Positions 54,832 through 63,673 of a DNA stretch of 64,000 nucleotides are shown piece by piece (within the stretch, counting starts at the first letter, position 1; each line of letters opens with the position of its first letter). The notes under the pieces were generated by a model. The model saw only the letters and a list, made by a program, of their open reading frames with translations, did no database searches and was not told the DNA's origin. The position numbers and the translations under genes were made by a program. The stretch covers positions 1,860,001 to 1,924,000 of the forward strand of contig NZ_AP024845.1 in assembly GCF_020892095.1 (NCBI RefSeq), in the 5' to 3' direction. Source of the stretch: Claveliimonas bilis. GTDB taxonomy: Bacteria; Bacillota; Clostridia; Lachnospirales; Lachnospiraceae.

Positions 54832-56295
54832 ATGAGTTTAAATGGCATTGATATCAGCAATCATCAGGCAGGGCTTGACCTTGCGAAAGTTTCTGCTGAC
54901 TTTGTGATATGTAAGGCTACAGAAGGAACCGGTTTTGTGGATCCATACTGTAACGGATTTATTCAGAGGGCAAAAAGCCTTGGAAGAAAAACAGGAGTTT
55001 ACCATTATGCCACAGGAAAAAGTACAGGAAAAGAAGAAGCGGATTTTTTTTATAAAAATATTCGGGGGTATATCAAACAGTCGGTACTTGTTTTTGACTG
55101 GGAAGGAAAAGCAATAGAAAAAGGTCCGGGGTATGCCAAAGCGTTTCTGGACCGGATTTATGAATTGACAGGAGTAAAGCCGCTCATTTATATGAGCAAC
55201 AGTGTAGTAAACAGTTATGACTGGACAAAGGTTGTACAGGCAGATTATGGTCTGTGGAATGCCGGATATTTTGCGGGGGATCAGACAATGGGCTATACGC
55301 CGGATGCTCCTGTTTACGGCAGCCTGGGGGCGTGGAAAACCTGTGCTATGTATCAGTACACTTCGTCGGGAAGGCTGCCGGGGTGGAGCGGCAATCTTGA
55401 CCTGAATGTATTTTACGGCAGCAGGGAGGCCTGGGACAAATATGCGGGAGTTTCAAATGTCATAAATGATCCGGATGGAGCGATAAGAAATGGAGGAGAA
55501 ATGCAGGGAGATCAATCGCAGAAGGGCGAAGTATCCTACCAGGTACATGTGAGGAGACAAGGGTGGCTTTCCTGGAAATGCGACGGGGAAATGGCCGGGA
55601 CAACCGGACAGAACCGGCGGATTGAAGCGTTTCGGATCGTGCCTCCCGGAAAGACTGATGTAAAGATCCATATGAGGGGAACCGGGGACAGAGAGTATCG
55701 GGATATTACGAAAAATACGATCCTTGGAACAACGGAAGAAAAGAGACGGATAGAAGCCATTGCCATAGAAGGCAGTACAAAAGAGGAGGAGCTTCATTAT
55801 GCCTATCAGGTACACCAGAAAAGCAAAGGATGGACAGACTGGAAATTTGATGGGGAATGGGCAGGAGAAAGAGGAGGATCTCTTCAGATGGAAGCAGTGA
55901 GGATCCGGATTGCCCATCTGGTCCTGGAGGTTCATGTGCAAAGCGAAGGCTGGCTGCCGAAAGTTCCGGATGGTGAGATCACGGGAACTACAGGTAAATC
56001 CCTTCGGCTGGAAGCATTCCGGCTGGATCCTTTTGAGAACGAAATCAGGGCGAAGGCCCATATTCAGTCAGAGGGCTGGGTGGATTATGGCATCATCAGC
56101 AAAAATACAGTGATCGGTACAGTAAATGAGAAAAAGCGGCTGGAATGTCTGTGCTTTGAAGGTCCCTTTGAATGGCGGGCGCATCTTGCTCACAGCGGCT
56201 GGACAGACTGGACTTTGGCAGATGGTATTGCAACACTGGGAACGGTGGGGCAGGCGCTTGCAATGGAGGCGTTTCAGATACGCATGAAAAGATAG
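54832..56295 (+). CDS. GH25 lysozyme with six ChW repeats, no signal peptide
   Basis: A 487-residue muramidase. The GH25 domain (1-205) opens with GIDISNHQAGLD, has the acidic pair in VFDWEGKA and ends with DLNVFYG, as in phage endolysins. Residues 226-487 hold six ChW-type repeats of about 42 residues, with landmarks QGWLSWKCDGEMAGTTG, KGWTDWKFDGEWAG, EGWLPKVPDGEITGTTG and HSGWTDWTLADG; the second and fifth are degenerate. ChW repeats are common on clostridial surface proteins. There is no export signal, and no holin or other phage gene nearby. AGGAGG precedes the ATG. Possibly released by lysis or a remnant of a phage. Confidence 0.92.
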   Translation: MSLNGIDISNHQAGLDLAKVSADFVICKATEGTGFVDPYCNGFIQRAKSLGRKTGVYHYATGKSTGKEEADFFYKNIRGYIKQSVLVFDWEGKAIEKGPGYAKAFLDRIYELTGVKPLIYMSNSVVNSYDWTKVVQADYGLWNAGYFAGDQTMGYTPDAPVYGSLGAWKTCAMYQYTSSGRLPGWSGNLDLNVFYGSREAWDKYAGVSNVINDPDGAIRNGGEMQGDQSQKGEVSYQVHVRRQGWLSWKCDGEMAGTTGQNRRIEAFRIVPPGKTDVKIHMRGTGDREYRDITKNTILGTTEEKRRIEAIAIEGSTKEEELHYAYQVHQKSKGWTDWKFDGEWAGERGGSLQMEAVRIRIAHLVLEVHVQSEGWLPKVPDGEITGTTGKSLRLEAFRLDPFENEIRAKAHIQSEGWVDYGIISKNTVIGTVNEKKRLECLCFEGPFEWRAHLAHSGWTDWTLADGIATLGTVGQALAMEAFQIRMKR

Positions 56296-56386
56296 AGGTT
56301 ACGCCCGGACTTCTATGCTATAATGAAAATGGAAAATAAGAAATACAAAACAACTTTTACTGCGGCAAAAGTAAGCAGGAGGAGCG

Positions 56387-57061
56387 ATGAAGGATATCAT
56401 AAACAATATATTCAGGAGAAGGAAAGTCAATCTGACCAGGCTGCCTGCTTATGGATTTTCAGAAAATGAGGGCAGATATTTCTATCATACGGTGCTGCCG
56501 GGCAGCGGGTTTTCGATGGAGGTGGAAATTACCGGGAAGGGTTTGGTGAAAGCGACCGTAATTGACGCAGAAACAAATGAACCCTACACTTTGCATCTTA
56601 CTGACAGCGCATCGGGCAGTTTTATCACAGGAGTGAAAATGGACTATGAACAGGTGCTCACTGATATTGCAGAACACTGCTTTGAGCCGGATGTTTTTAA
56701 GGGCATACAGACAAAAGCGATAATCGCTTATGTCAGAGAAACTTATGGAGATGAACTGGAATTTCTTTGGGCGAAAACGCCTGATAATGCTATCTGGCGC
56801 CGGAAAGATACACAGAAATGGTATGCCGCAGTCCTTACAATTTCCCGCAGCAAGCTGGGACTTCCTTCTGATGAAATGGCTGAGATCATCGATCTGCGGA
56901 TCGAACCGGAACAGATGGAAGCGACTGTGGATAATAAAAAGTATTTTCCCGGCTGGCATATGAATAAAAGAAGCTGGTATACCATAATTTTGGACGGTTC
57001 AGTACCGGAAGAGGAGATATACAACAGAATCGACAGAAGTTACCGTCTGGCAACAAAATAA
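56387..57061 (+). CDS. MmcQ/YjbR-like protein
   Basis: 224 residues. The C-terminal half (about 125-224) matches the YjbR/MmcQ family, recognised by NAIWRRKDTQKWYAAVL, IIDLRIEPEQ and WHMNKRSWYTIILDG. The N-terminal 110 residues contain GYFSMEV-like strand segments seen in longer two-part members. The fold resembles a CyaY-like domain and was proposed to bind DNA, without a firm role. AGGAGG precedes the ATG. A terminator follows. Confidence 0.85.
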   Translation: MKDIINNIFRRRKVNLTRLPAYGFSENEGRYFYHTVLPGSGFSMEVEITGKGLVKATVIDAETNEPYTLHLTDSASGSFITGVKMDYEQVLTDIAEHCFEPDVFKGIQTKAIIAYVRETYGDELEFLWAKTPDNAIWRRKDTQKWYAAVLTISRSKLGLPSDEMAEIIDLRIEPEQMEATVDNKKYFPGWHMNKRSWYTIILDGSVPEEEIYNRIDRSYRLATK

Positions 57062-57062
57062 A

Positions 57063-57100
57063 TCAGGAGAAAACCTCTGTTTTAAGGGGTTTTCTCCTGA
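57063..57100 (+). terminator. Terminator of the YjbR-like gene
   Basis: TCAGGAGAAAACC pairs with GGTTTTCTCCTGA; a short T-rich tail follows. Confidence 0.75.
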
Positions 57101-57113
57101 TGCTTTAATAGAA

Positions 57114-57205
57114 CGGAGACGGAGGGATTCGAACCCTCGTACCGGCGATAAAACCGATAAACTGATTTCGAGTCAGCCCCGTTACGGCCACTTCGGTACG
57201 TCTCC
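57114..57205 (-). tRNA. tRNA-Ser (CGA)
   Basis: On the minus strand GGAGACG pairs with CGTCTCC as acceptor stem, discriminator G. The anticodon loop CTCGAAA gives anticodon CGA (codon UCG). A long variable arm (ATCGGTTTTATCGCCGGT) and GGTTCGAATCC T loop confirm the serine type. CCA is not encoded. About 92 nt. Confidence 0.95.
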
Positions 57206-57296
57206 TCGTTCATGCTGTCAGGTCAGGGAATGCATTCTCTGGCATAACAGCAGGAATATTATAACACGTCTGGACGGATTGGAAAAGGGAGAAAAT

Positions 57297-57578
57297 CTAT
57301 TTTTTCTTCCTGAAAAAAGAAAAGCGTGACCGCCGTTCTTCCTCACCGATTGCCAGGAGTTCGTCGTACGCCCGGCGCATTTCCCGTTCTCGTTTTTCCC
57401 GGACATGTTTTGGAGGGATATTGGCATATTTGGGATAATGCTCTTCCTCATCTTCGTTTTTTTCCTGCTTAGGAGCAGAGTCCGGCAGGCGGAACTTTTT
57501 ACGGCATGTATCGCAAAGAGCATAGCCTGGAGACTTTTTGCTCATCCTTAAGGGATTTCCACATTTTGGACAATTCAT
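57297..57578 (-). CDS. Small zinc-ribbon protein with charged tail
   Basis: 93 residues. MNCPKCGNPLRMSKKSPGYALCDTCRKKF forms a four-cysteine zinc ribbon at the N-terminus (Cys-x2-Cys twice); the rest is acidic then strongly basic (EKREREMRRAYDELL, ending FFRKKK). The ATG at 57578 follows GGAGG; earlier in-frame codons lack a site. Function unknown, possibly nucleic acid binding. Its end is about 90 bp from the tRNA-Ser gene, transcribed in the same direction. Confidence 0.75.
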   Translation of the reverse strand: MNCPKCGNPLRMSKKSPGYALCDTCRKKFRLPDSAPKQEKNEDEEEHYPKYANIPPKHVREKREREMRRAYDELLAIGEEERRSRFSFFRKKK

Positions 57579-57770
57579 TTTCAAAACCTCCTCACGGAAA
57601 ACAGTATAGCACAAGTTGGAAAGATTTTCACAAAAGAAACATAAATTACTGGTATACTGTACTTGAAGGTAAGTGGGCTCTTTTGGATTTCTATACGGTG
57701 AATAGAGAAATCCGGTTGCAATTACCTGAAATATTGCAGATAATAGATAATAACAGAGGAGGTGGCTTTT

Positions 57771-58448
57771 GTGGATCAGATAAAAGTTTTAGTAGTGGAT
57801 GATGAAAGCCGTATGCGCAAGCTTGTCCGGGATTTCCTTGAGCGGGAAGGATATAAGGTCCTGGAGGCAGGCGACGGTATAGAGGCTATGGATATATTTT
57901 ATGAAAATAAGGATGTCTGTCTTATTATTTTGGATGTTATGATGCCGAAGATGGATGGCTGGCAGGTGTGCAGAGAGATACGGCAGTCTTCTAAGGTACC
58001 GATCATTATGCTCACGGCACGTTCTGAAGAAAGAGATGAACTCCAGGGCTTTGATCTGGGAGTAGACGAGTATATATCAAAACCTTTCAGCCCGAAGATC
58101 CTGGTTGCCCGTGTAGAAGCAATTCTTAGACGTACCTGCAGCGCGGCAGAGGAAGATGCATTGGAAGCAGGCGGGATCCGGGTTGATAAGACAGCCCATA
58201 TTGTCACCATAGATGGAGAGAATGTGGACTTAAGCTATAAGGAATTTGAGCTTCTTGCCTATTTCATGGAGAATAAAGGAGTGGCTCTTTCCAGAGAAAA
58301 GATTTTGAACAATGTTTGGGATTACGATTATTTTGGAGATGCCAGAACCATAGATACTCATGTAAAGAAGCTTAGAAGCAAGCTGGGAGACAAAGGAGAT
58401 TATATTAAGACTGTGTGGGGCATGGGATATAAATTCGAGGTGGACTAG
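57771..58448 (+). CDS. OmpR family response regulator
   Basis: 225 residues. Receiver domain: VLVVDDESRMRKLV, phospho-Asp in IILDVMMPKMDG, MLTARSEERDE, YISKPFSP. The winged-helix output domain ends with RTIDTHVKKLRSKLGDKG and WGMGYKFEV. GTG at 57771 chosen because AGAGGAGGTGG precedes it by 5-6 bases; a GTG at 57762 lies inside that site. Directly followed by its kinase with no gap. Confidence 0.95.
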   Translation: MDQIKVLVVDDESRMRKLVRDFLEREGYKVLEAGDGIEAMDIFYENKDVCLIILDVMMPKMDGWQVCREIRQSSKVPIIMLTARSEERDELQGFDLGVDEYISKPFSPKILVARVEAILRRTCSAAEEDALEAGGIRVDKTAHIVTIDGENVDLSYKEFELLAYFMENKGVALSREKILNNVWDYDYFGDARTIDTHVKKLRSKLGDKGDYIKTVWGMGYKFEVD

Positions 58449-59909
58449 ATGAAGTATTCAATTCGCAAGCAGATGATAGGGATTTTTGTGGGCCTTATTG
58501 TCTGTATGATAATCGGTCTTTTTGTTATCAATGCTTTTTTCCTGCAGCCCTATTATGTAGAAAACAAAAAAGAAAGTTTTGTTAAAATGTACGATGATAT
58601 CGGAAAAGTTATGGACGATGGGAATATCCAGAATGATTCTGTCAGGAACACATTGGCCTATACAGCGGAACGATATAATTTTTCCTATATGGTATATAAT
58701 TTTGCGGAGCGTCAGGGCTATTCCAATGTCAGGGATACAGAAAAACTGCTGCAGCAGCTGACAGGAGTTCTTCTGAATCAGCCGGGAAGCCAGATGCTGG
58801 AGAAGACGGACTCTTATCAGATCATACGATTCAATGATGTGGACAGCGGTTCAGAGTACCTGGCTCTCTGGGGAGAAATGGGAAACGGATATAATATTTT
58901 CATCCGGAGCCCTATTGAAAGTATCAGGGAAAGCATTATGCTCTTTGACCGTTTTCTTCTTTTAGTGGGGACAAGCGTGATTGTGGCAGGCATTCTATTT
59001 GTGTGGTACTTTTCCAGAAGGCTGACAGAGCCCTTGATGGAACTTACCGCACTGTCGGTCAGGATGGCGGACCTTGATTTTGATGCCAAATATACAAGCG
59101 GCGGTAAAAATGAGATCGGTGTTCTGGGAGAGAATTTTAATGTGATGTCACAGAAGCTGGAAGAGGCGGTTTCTGAATTGAAAAGCGCCAATTACCGTCT
59201 GCAGCAGGATATCGAAAAAAAGGAAAAGCTGGAGAAAATGAGAACAGATTTCATGGGAAATGTTTCCCATGAGCTTAAAACCCCGATTGCCCTTATACAA
59301 GGATATGCGGAAGGGCTGAAGGAAGGGGTCAGTGATGATCCGGAGAGCATGCAGTTTTATTGTGATGTAATCATAGACGAAGCAGACAAAATGAATCAGA
59401 TGGTAAAAAATCTCATGACATTGAATCAGCTGGAGTTTGGAGATCAGGATATCCAGTTTGAGAGATTTGATCTGACAGAGCTTATTAAAGGCGTGCTGCA
59501 AAGTATGGAAATACTGATCCAGCAAAAGGATGCGAAGATCCAGTTCAGAACCAAGGAGCCGGTCTATGTATGGGCGGATGAATTTAAGGCGGAGCAGGTG
59601 CTTCGTAATTACGTCAATAATGCGCTCAACCACCTGGATGGGGATAAGGTGATTGATATAAAAATTCTCTGTCATGATGAGAAGGCAAAAGTAACGGTAT
59701 TCAATACAGGCATTCCGATTCCGGAAGATGATCTTCCCCATATATGGGAGAAATTTTATAAAGTGGACAAGGCTCATACAAGAGAATATGGCGGAAATGG
59801 TATAGGGCTTTCTATTGTAAAAGCGATCATGGATTCCTTTCATCAGGAATACGGAGTCAATAATTATGATAATGGCGTGGAGTTTTGGTTTGAGCTGGAC
59901 AGAAAATAA
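58449..59909 (+). CDS. Sensor histidine kinase
   Basis: 486 residues. Two membrane helices (about 11-33 and 172-194) flank an extracytoplasmic sensor. A HAMP domain follows (LTEPLMELTALSVRMADLDF), then the HisKA box MGNVSHELKTPIALIQGYAEG and the ATPase domain (NYVNNALNH, FNTGIPIPE, YGGNGIGLSIVKAIM). The start abuts the stop of the response regulator. The signal is unknown. Overall form fits VanS/ResE-like envelope stress kinases. Confidence 0.95.
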   Translation: MKYSIRKQMIGIFVGLIVCMIIGLFVINAFFLQPYYVENKKESFVKMYDDIGKVMDDGNIQNDSVRNTLAYTAERYNFSYMVYNFAERQGYSNVRDTEKLLQQLTGVLLNQPGSQMLEKTDSYQIIRFNDVDSGSEYLALWGEMGNGYNIFIRSPIESIRESIMLFDRFLLLVGTSVIVAGILFVWYFSRRLTEPLMELTALSVRMADLDFDAKYTSGGKNEIGVLGENFNVMSQKLEEAVSELKSANYRLQQDIEKKEKLEKMRTDFMGNVSHELKTPIALIQGYAEGLKEGVSDDPESMQFYCDVIIDEADKMNQMVKNLMTLNQLEFGDQDIQFERFDLTELIKGVLQSMEILIQQKDAKIQFRTKEPVYVWADEFKAEQVLRNYVNNALNHLDGDKVIDIKILCHDEKAKVTVFNTGIPIPEDDLPHIWEKFYKVDKAHTREYGGNGIGLSIVKAIMDSFHQEYGVNNYDNGVEFWFELDRK

Positions 59910-59966
59910 CCGGTGCAGTCATAGCATGCTTATACAGCGCCGGAAATAGAAAGGACAGGAAAGAGA

Positions 59967-60572
59967 ATGATAGCGATAATTGATTATGATGCGGGGAATA
60001 TCAGAAGTGTGGAAAAAGCGCTGAACTTCCTTGGACAGGAAGCGATAGTTACGAGGAAGAAGGAGCAGATTCTGGGAGCAGATAAGGTCATTTTGCCGGG
60101 CGTAGGATCTTTCGGTGATGCCATGGATAAAATACGTCAGTATGGCCTGGAGAAAGTGATCCGTCAAGTTGCAGAAAACGGAACTCCGTTTCTCGGCATT
60201 TGCCTGGGACTTCAGCTGCTTTTTGAGAGCAGCGAGGAAAGCCCCGGCGTTCAGGGACTTGGCATACTGAAGGGGCGGATACTGAAGATTCCGGAAACGG
60301 AAGGGCTGAAGATTCCCCATATGGGATGGAATACTCTGAAGCTCCAGGGAAACGGCAGACTTTTTCGAGGCCTTCCGGAGGATCCTTATGTCTATTTTGT
60401 CCATTCTTATTATCTGCAGGCGGCAGAAGAAGAGATCGTAACGGCAGTAACGGATTACGGTATCAGGATTCATGCTTCTGTGGAAAAAAATAATGTGTTT
60501 GCCTGTCAGTTCCATCCGGAAAAAAGCAGCAGCACAGGACTTGCCATTTTGAAGAATTTTGTAGAGTTATAA
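59967..60572 (+). CDS. hisH: Imidazole glycerol phosphate synthase, glutaminase subunit
   Basis: 201 residues, class I glutamine amidotransferase supplying ammonia to HisF. Catalytic Cys in [11 protein letters not shown], His and Glu in [22 protein letters not shown] is the oxyanion region. GGACAGGAAAG precedes the ATG. Followed by hisF after 16 bp. No other histidine genes are in the window, so hisHF stand apart here. Confidence 0.96.
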   Translation: MIAIIDYDAGNIRSVEKALNFLGQEAIVTRKKEQILGADKVILPGVGSFGDAMDKIRQYGLEKVIRQVAENGTPFLGICLGLQLLFESSEESPGVQGLGILKGRILKIPETEGLKIPHMGWNTLKLQGNGRLFRGLPEDPYVYFVHSYYLQAAEEEIVTAVTDYGIRIHASVEKNNVFACQFHPEKSSSTGLAILKNFVEL

Positions 60573-60588
60573 AACGGAGGAGAGAAGC

Positions 60589-61350
60589 ATGCATACAAAA
60601 CGAATCATTCCCTGTCTGGATGTTCATGGCGGGCGGGTAGTCAAAGGTGTGAATTTTGTGGATCTGAAGGACGCAGGGGATCCGGTGGAGATTGGAAAAG
60701 CTTACGACCAGGCAGGGGCAGATGAACTGGTATTTCTTGACATTACCGCGTCTTCAGACCGAAGAGCTACTGTGGTGGATATGGTGCGCAAAGTGGCAGA
60801 AACAGTATTTATCCCCTTTACCGTAGGAGGCGGGATCCGGACTGTGGAGGACTTCCGCGCGATCCTGCGGGAGGGAGCGGATAAGATCTCTATCAATTCT
60901 TCGGCAATCCAGACGCCGGAACTGATCTCGGCAGCGGCAGATAAATTCGGCAGCCAATGCGTTGTTGTCGCTATAGATGCCAAAAAGAGAGCGGACGGCA
61001 GCGGCTGGAATATCTACAAGAACGGCGGGCGTATTGATGTGGGGATTGACGCTGTAGAATGGGCGTTGAAAGCGGAAAAACTGGGGGCAGGAGAAATTCT
61101 CCTTACCAGTATGGACTGTGATGGGACGAAAGCGGGATATGACCTGGAGCTGACAAGAGCTATTGCGGACGCAGTGCGTATTCCGGTGATCGCATCCGGC
61201 GGCGCCGGTACACTGGAGCACTTCAAAGAAGCTCTGACGGAAGGGGGCGCGGATGCGGTGCTTGCGGCTTCCCTGTTCCATTATAAAGAACTGGAGATAC
61301 GGGAAGTAAAAGAATATTTGAAAAAAGAAGGGATTTCGGTGCGCCTGTAA
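60589..61350 (+). CDS. hisF: Imidazole glycerol phosphate synthase, cyclase subunit
   Basis: 253-residue TIM barrel. [19 protein letters not shown] carries the catalytic Asp, and [21 protein letters not shown] and [15 protein letters not shown] (second Asp) are conserved; [13 protein letters not shown] binds phosphate. Forms the complex with HisH that makes IGP and AICAR, the latter feeding the AICAR transformylase encoded at 36732. ACGGAGGAG precedes the ATG. Confidence 0.97.
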   Translation: MHTKRIIPCLDVHGGRVVKGVNFVDLKDAGDPVEIGKAYDQAGADELVFLDITASSDRRATVVDMVRKVAETVFIPFTVGGGIRTVEDFRAILREGADKISINSSAIQTPELISAAADKFGSQCVVVAIDAKKRADGSGWNIYKNGGRIDVGIDAVEWALKAEKLGAGEILLTSMDCDGTKAGYDLELTRAIADAVRIPVIASGGAGTLEHFKEALTEGGADAVLAASLFHYKELEIREVKEYLKKEGISVRL

Positions 61351-61385
61351 AGGCATCAAAACGGACGAAAGAGAAGGAGGATACG

Positions 61386-62054
61386 ATGGCTGCAATATCA
61401 AACGACTGGCTGGAAGCATTAAAAGGAGAATTTGGCAAAGCCTATTACAGGCAATTATTCGAGACTGTAAAAAAGGAGTATGCAACTCATTTAATCTTTC
61501 CCCCATCTGACGATATTTTTAATGCGTTTCATTTGACGCCGCTTAAAGAGGTGAAAGCGGTTATTCTGGGACAGGATCCCTATCATAATGTGGGGCAGGC
61601 CCATGGGCTTTGTTTTTCGGTGAAAAAAGGTGTGGATATTCCCCCTTCTCTTGTGAACATTTATCAGGAGCTTCACGATGATCTGGGCTGCACGATTCCG
61701 GATCATGGCTGTCTTGAAAAGTGGGCCAGGCAGGGGGTGCTGATGCTGAATACTGTTTTGACTGTACGGGCTCATCGGGCAAATTCTCATCGGGGAATCG
61801 GTTGGGAGGAATTTACAGATGCGGCGATTCGGGTGTTGGATCAGGAAGACAGACCTATTGTGTTCATCTTGTGGGGGGCGCCGGCACAGAGGAAAAAGGC
61901 AATGCTCCACAATCCGAAGCATCTGATTCTGGAAGCGCCTCATCCCAGCCCGTTGTCTGCATACAGAGGATTTTTTGGAAGCAGACCGTTCAGTCAGACT
62001 AATGCCTTTCTGGAAAAGAACGGAATGGAGCCCATTGACTGGCAGATAGAGTAA
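61386..62054 (+). CDS. ung: Uracil-DNA glycosylase, family 1
   Basis: 222 residues. Removes uracil from DNA. The water-activating loop AVILGQDPYHNVGQAHGL, the proline-rich loop and the leucine loop HPSPLSAYRGFFGSRPFSQ are all intact. GAAGGAGG precedes the ATG. Lies 35 bp after hisF, co-oriented. Confidence 0.98.
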   Translation: MAAISNDWLEALKGEFGKAYYRQLFETVKKEYATHLIFPPSDDIFNAFHLTPLKEVKAVILGQDPYHNVGQAHGLCFSVKKGVDIPPSLVNIYQELHDDLGCTIPDHGCLEKWARQGVLMLNTVLTVRAHRANSHRGIGWEEFTDAAIRVLDQEDRPIVFILWGAPAQRKKAMLHNPKHLILEAPHPSPLSAYRGFFGSRPFSQTNAFLEKNGMEPIDWQIE

Positions 62055-62100
62055 TAAAGAAATGCCAGAGAGTGATATATCTGGCAGGACAGGGGGAAAT

Positions 62101-63531
62101 ATGGAAGAGAACAGATATGATCTGGTAATTATTGGGGCAGGACCTGGAGGATATGTGGCCGCTAAAAAGGCAGCAGAACTGGGAATGAAAACAGCCGTGA
62201 TCGACAGGGGGCCTGCAGGAGGAACCTGCATGAACAGAGGATGTATTCCGGCAAAAGCGCTTCTTCATGCCGCAACTTTGTACCGGGAAATGAGAGAGTG
62301 TGAGAAGTTCGGACTTCATGCGGAAAATATCAGTTTTGATCTTCAGAAAATATATGAGTATAAAGATTGGGCATCGGAACAGATGCGGTCAGAACTGGAA
62401 AAGGATTTTGAACGCCTGGGCATTGATATGATCTATGGAAATGCCGTGCTTCAAAAGAATAAAACTGTGAAGGTTGCCAGGGAGGACGGAAGCAGCCTTC
62501 TCCTTGCCGGAGATAAGATCCTCATTGCTGCCGGGGCCAAAGCGAAGCTGGCAGATATCCCGGGGATGGAGCTTCCGGGAGTGGTTACAAGTGAAGAACT
62601 GCTTGTCAGCAAGGCCCATAAATACGAAAATATGCTTATCCTGGGAGGGGGCGTGATCGGTCTGGAACTTGCCACTGTATTCCAGGCGCTTGGTACAAAT
62701 GTGACCGTAATAGAAATCTCCGACCGGCTGCTCCCTAATATGGACCGAGAATTTTCAGATGCGCTGGAACAGATTTTGACAAAAAGAGGAATCCGGATTT
62801 ATAAAGAAAGCATTCTCGAGCGGGTGGAAAAAAAGGGAGATCTTCTGGGATGTCGATTTGTGCATGACGGAAAGAACAAAGAAGAGTCGGTGGATGTGGT
62901 ACTTGTGTCTGTGGGACGCGCGCCGGCCACAGAGGGTCTTTTTGAAGCGGATGTTCCTATCAAACTGGAAAATGGGAAAGTTGTGGTGGATGAATTTTAC
63001 CGTACCAGCATGCCGGGAGTCTATGCGGTAGGTGATGTGACCGGAGGAATACAGCTGGCCCACGTGGCTTCTGCAGAGGCTACATATGTAGTGGAGAGAA
63101 TGAATGATAAAAGAGCGTCAGTGATTCTTTCCATGGTTCCGGGTGGCTTGTTTACTTCAGTTTCGATCGTGCCAAGCTGTCTTTATACAGACCCGGAAAT
63201 CGCTTCTGTGGGGCTGACGGAAGAGGAAGCGAAGAGAAAGGGAGTGCCGGTAAGGTGCGGGAAATATATCATGGATGGAAACGGACAGTCTATTATTGCA
63301 GGCGGAGAGGGCGGATTTATCAAAGTGCTCTTTGCAGCGGACAGCGATGAGCTTTTGGGAGCGCAGATGATGTGCCCCAGGGCAACGGATATGATCGGAG
63401 AGCTTGCCACGGCTCTTGCCAACGGTCTGACAAGCTCCCAGCTTATGTATGCAATGCGTGCCCATCCTACATTCAATGAGGCAATTTCATGTGCTGTGGA
63501 GGACAGCAGAAAGGCCGCTGTTACCCGATAG
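62101..63531 (+). CDS. lpdA: Dihydrolipoyl dehydrogenase
   Basis: 476-residue FAD disulfide reductase. VIIGAGPGGYVAAKKA binds FAD; Cys43 and Cys48 in GGTCMNRGCIPAK form the active disulfide; LGGGVIGLELATVFQ binds NAD+; HAHPTFNEAIS supplies the His-Glu pair. I use the ATG at 62101 behind AGGGGGAA; a Met at 62062 lies in frame but has no site. No E1/E2 complex genes or lipoyl ligase flank it, so its partner complex (for example glycine cleavage or acetoin/pyruvate dehydrogenase) must be elsewhere. Confidence 0.94.
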   Translation: MEENRYDLVIIGAGPGGYVAAKKAAELGMKTAVIDRGPAGGTCMNRGCIPAKALLHAATLYREMRECEKFGLHAENISFDLQKIYEYKDWASEQMRSELEKDFERLGIDMIYGNAVLQKNKTVKVAREDGSSLLLAGDKILIAAGAKAKLADIPGMELPGVVTSEELLVSKAHKYENMLILGGGVIGLELATVFQALGTNVTVIEISDRLLPNMDREFSDALEQILTKRGIRIYKESILERVEKKGDLLGCRFVHDGKNKEESVDVVLVSVGRAPATEGLFEADVPIKLENGKVVVDEFYRTSMPGVYAVGDVTGGIQLAHVASAEATYVVERMNDKRASVILSMVPGGLFTSVSIVPSCLYTDPEIASVGLTEEEAKRKGVPVRCGKYIMDGNGQSIIAGGEGGFIKVLFAADSDELLGAQMMCPRATDMIGELATALANGLTSSQLMYAMRAHPTFNEAISCAVEDSRKAAVTR

Positions 63532-63575
63532 TCGGGTGCAGCGGTTTCTTGTGTGAAAATAAAGTCATTCCTCTA

Positions 63576-63605
63576 TTGACAACAGGGAGAAAATGTGTTT
63601 ATATT
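63576..63605 (+). promoter_or_regulatory. Promoter of the metal ATPase gene
   Basis: TTGACA (63576-63581), 18-bp spacer, TATATT (63600-63605). Confidence 0.78.
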
Positions 63606-63616
63606 AAAGCATGAAC

Positions 63617-63636
63617 ATATGAACAATCATTCATAT
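63617..63636. promoter_or_regulatory. SmtB/ArsR-type metal operator
   Basis: ATATGAA-N6-TTCATAT is a perfect 7-bp inverted repeat just after the start of transcription. The core TGAA-N6-TTCA is the form bound by SmtB/CzrA/CadC metal sensors. No arsR-type gene is visible inside the window, so the regulator may lie downstream or elsewhere. Confidence 0.7.
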
Positions 63637-63673
63637 AAAGATAAATTTGAAGTCAGTCAGAGGAGGGATTCGC

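Noticed and set aside
54832-57061. Prophage remnant around the lysozyme
   Set aside because: Neighbours are a dipeptidase, a YjbR-like protein and a tRNA gene. No phage structural, integrase or holin gene is seen, and the tRNA shows no attachment duplication.
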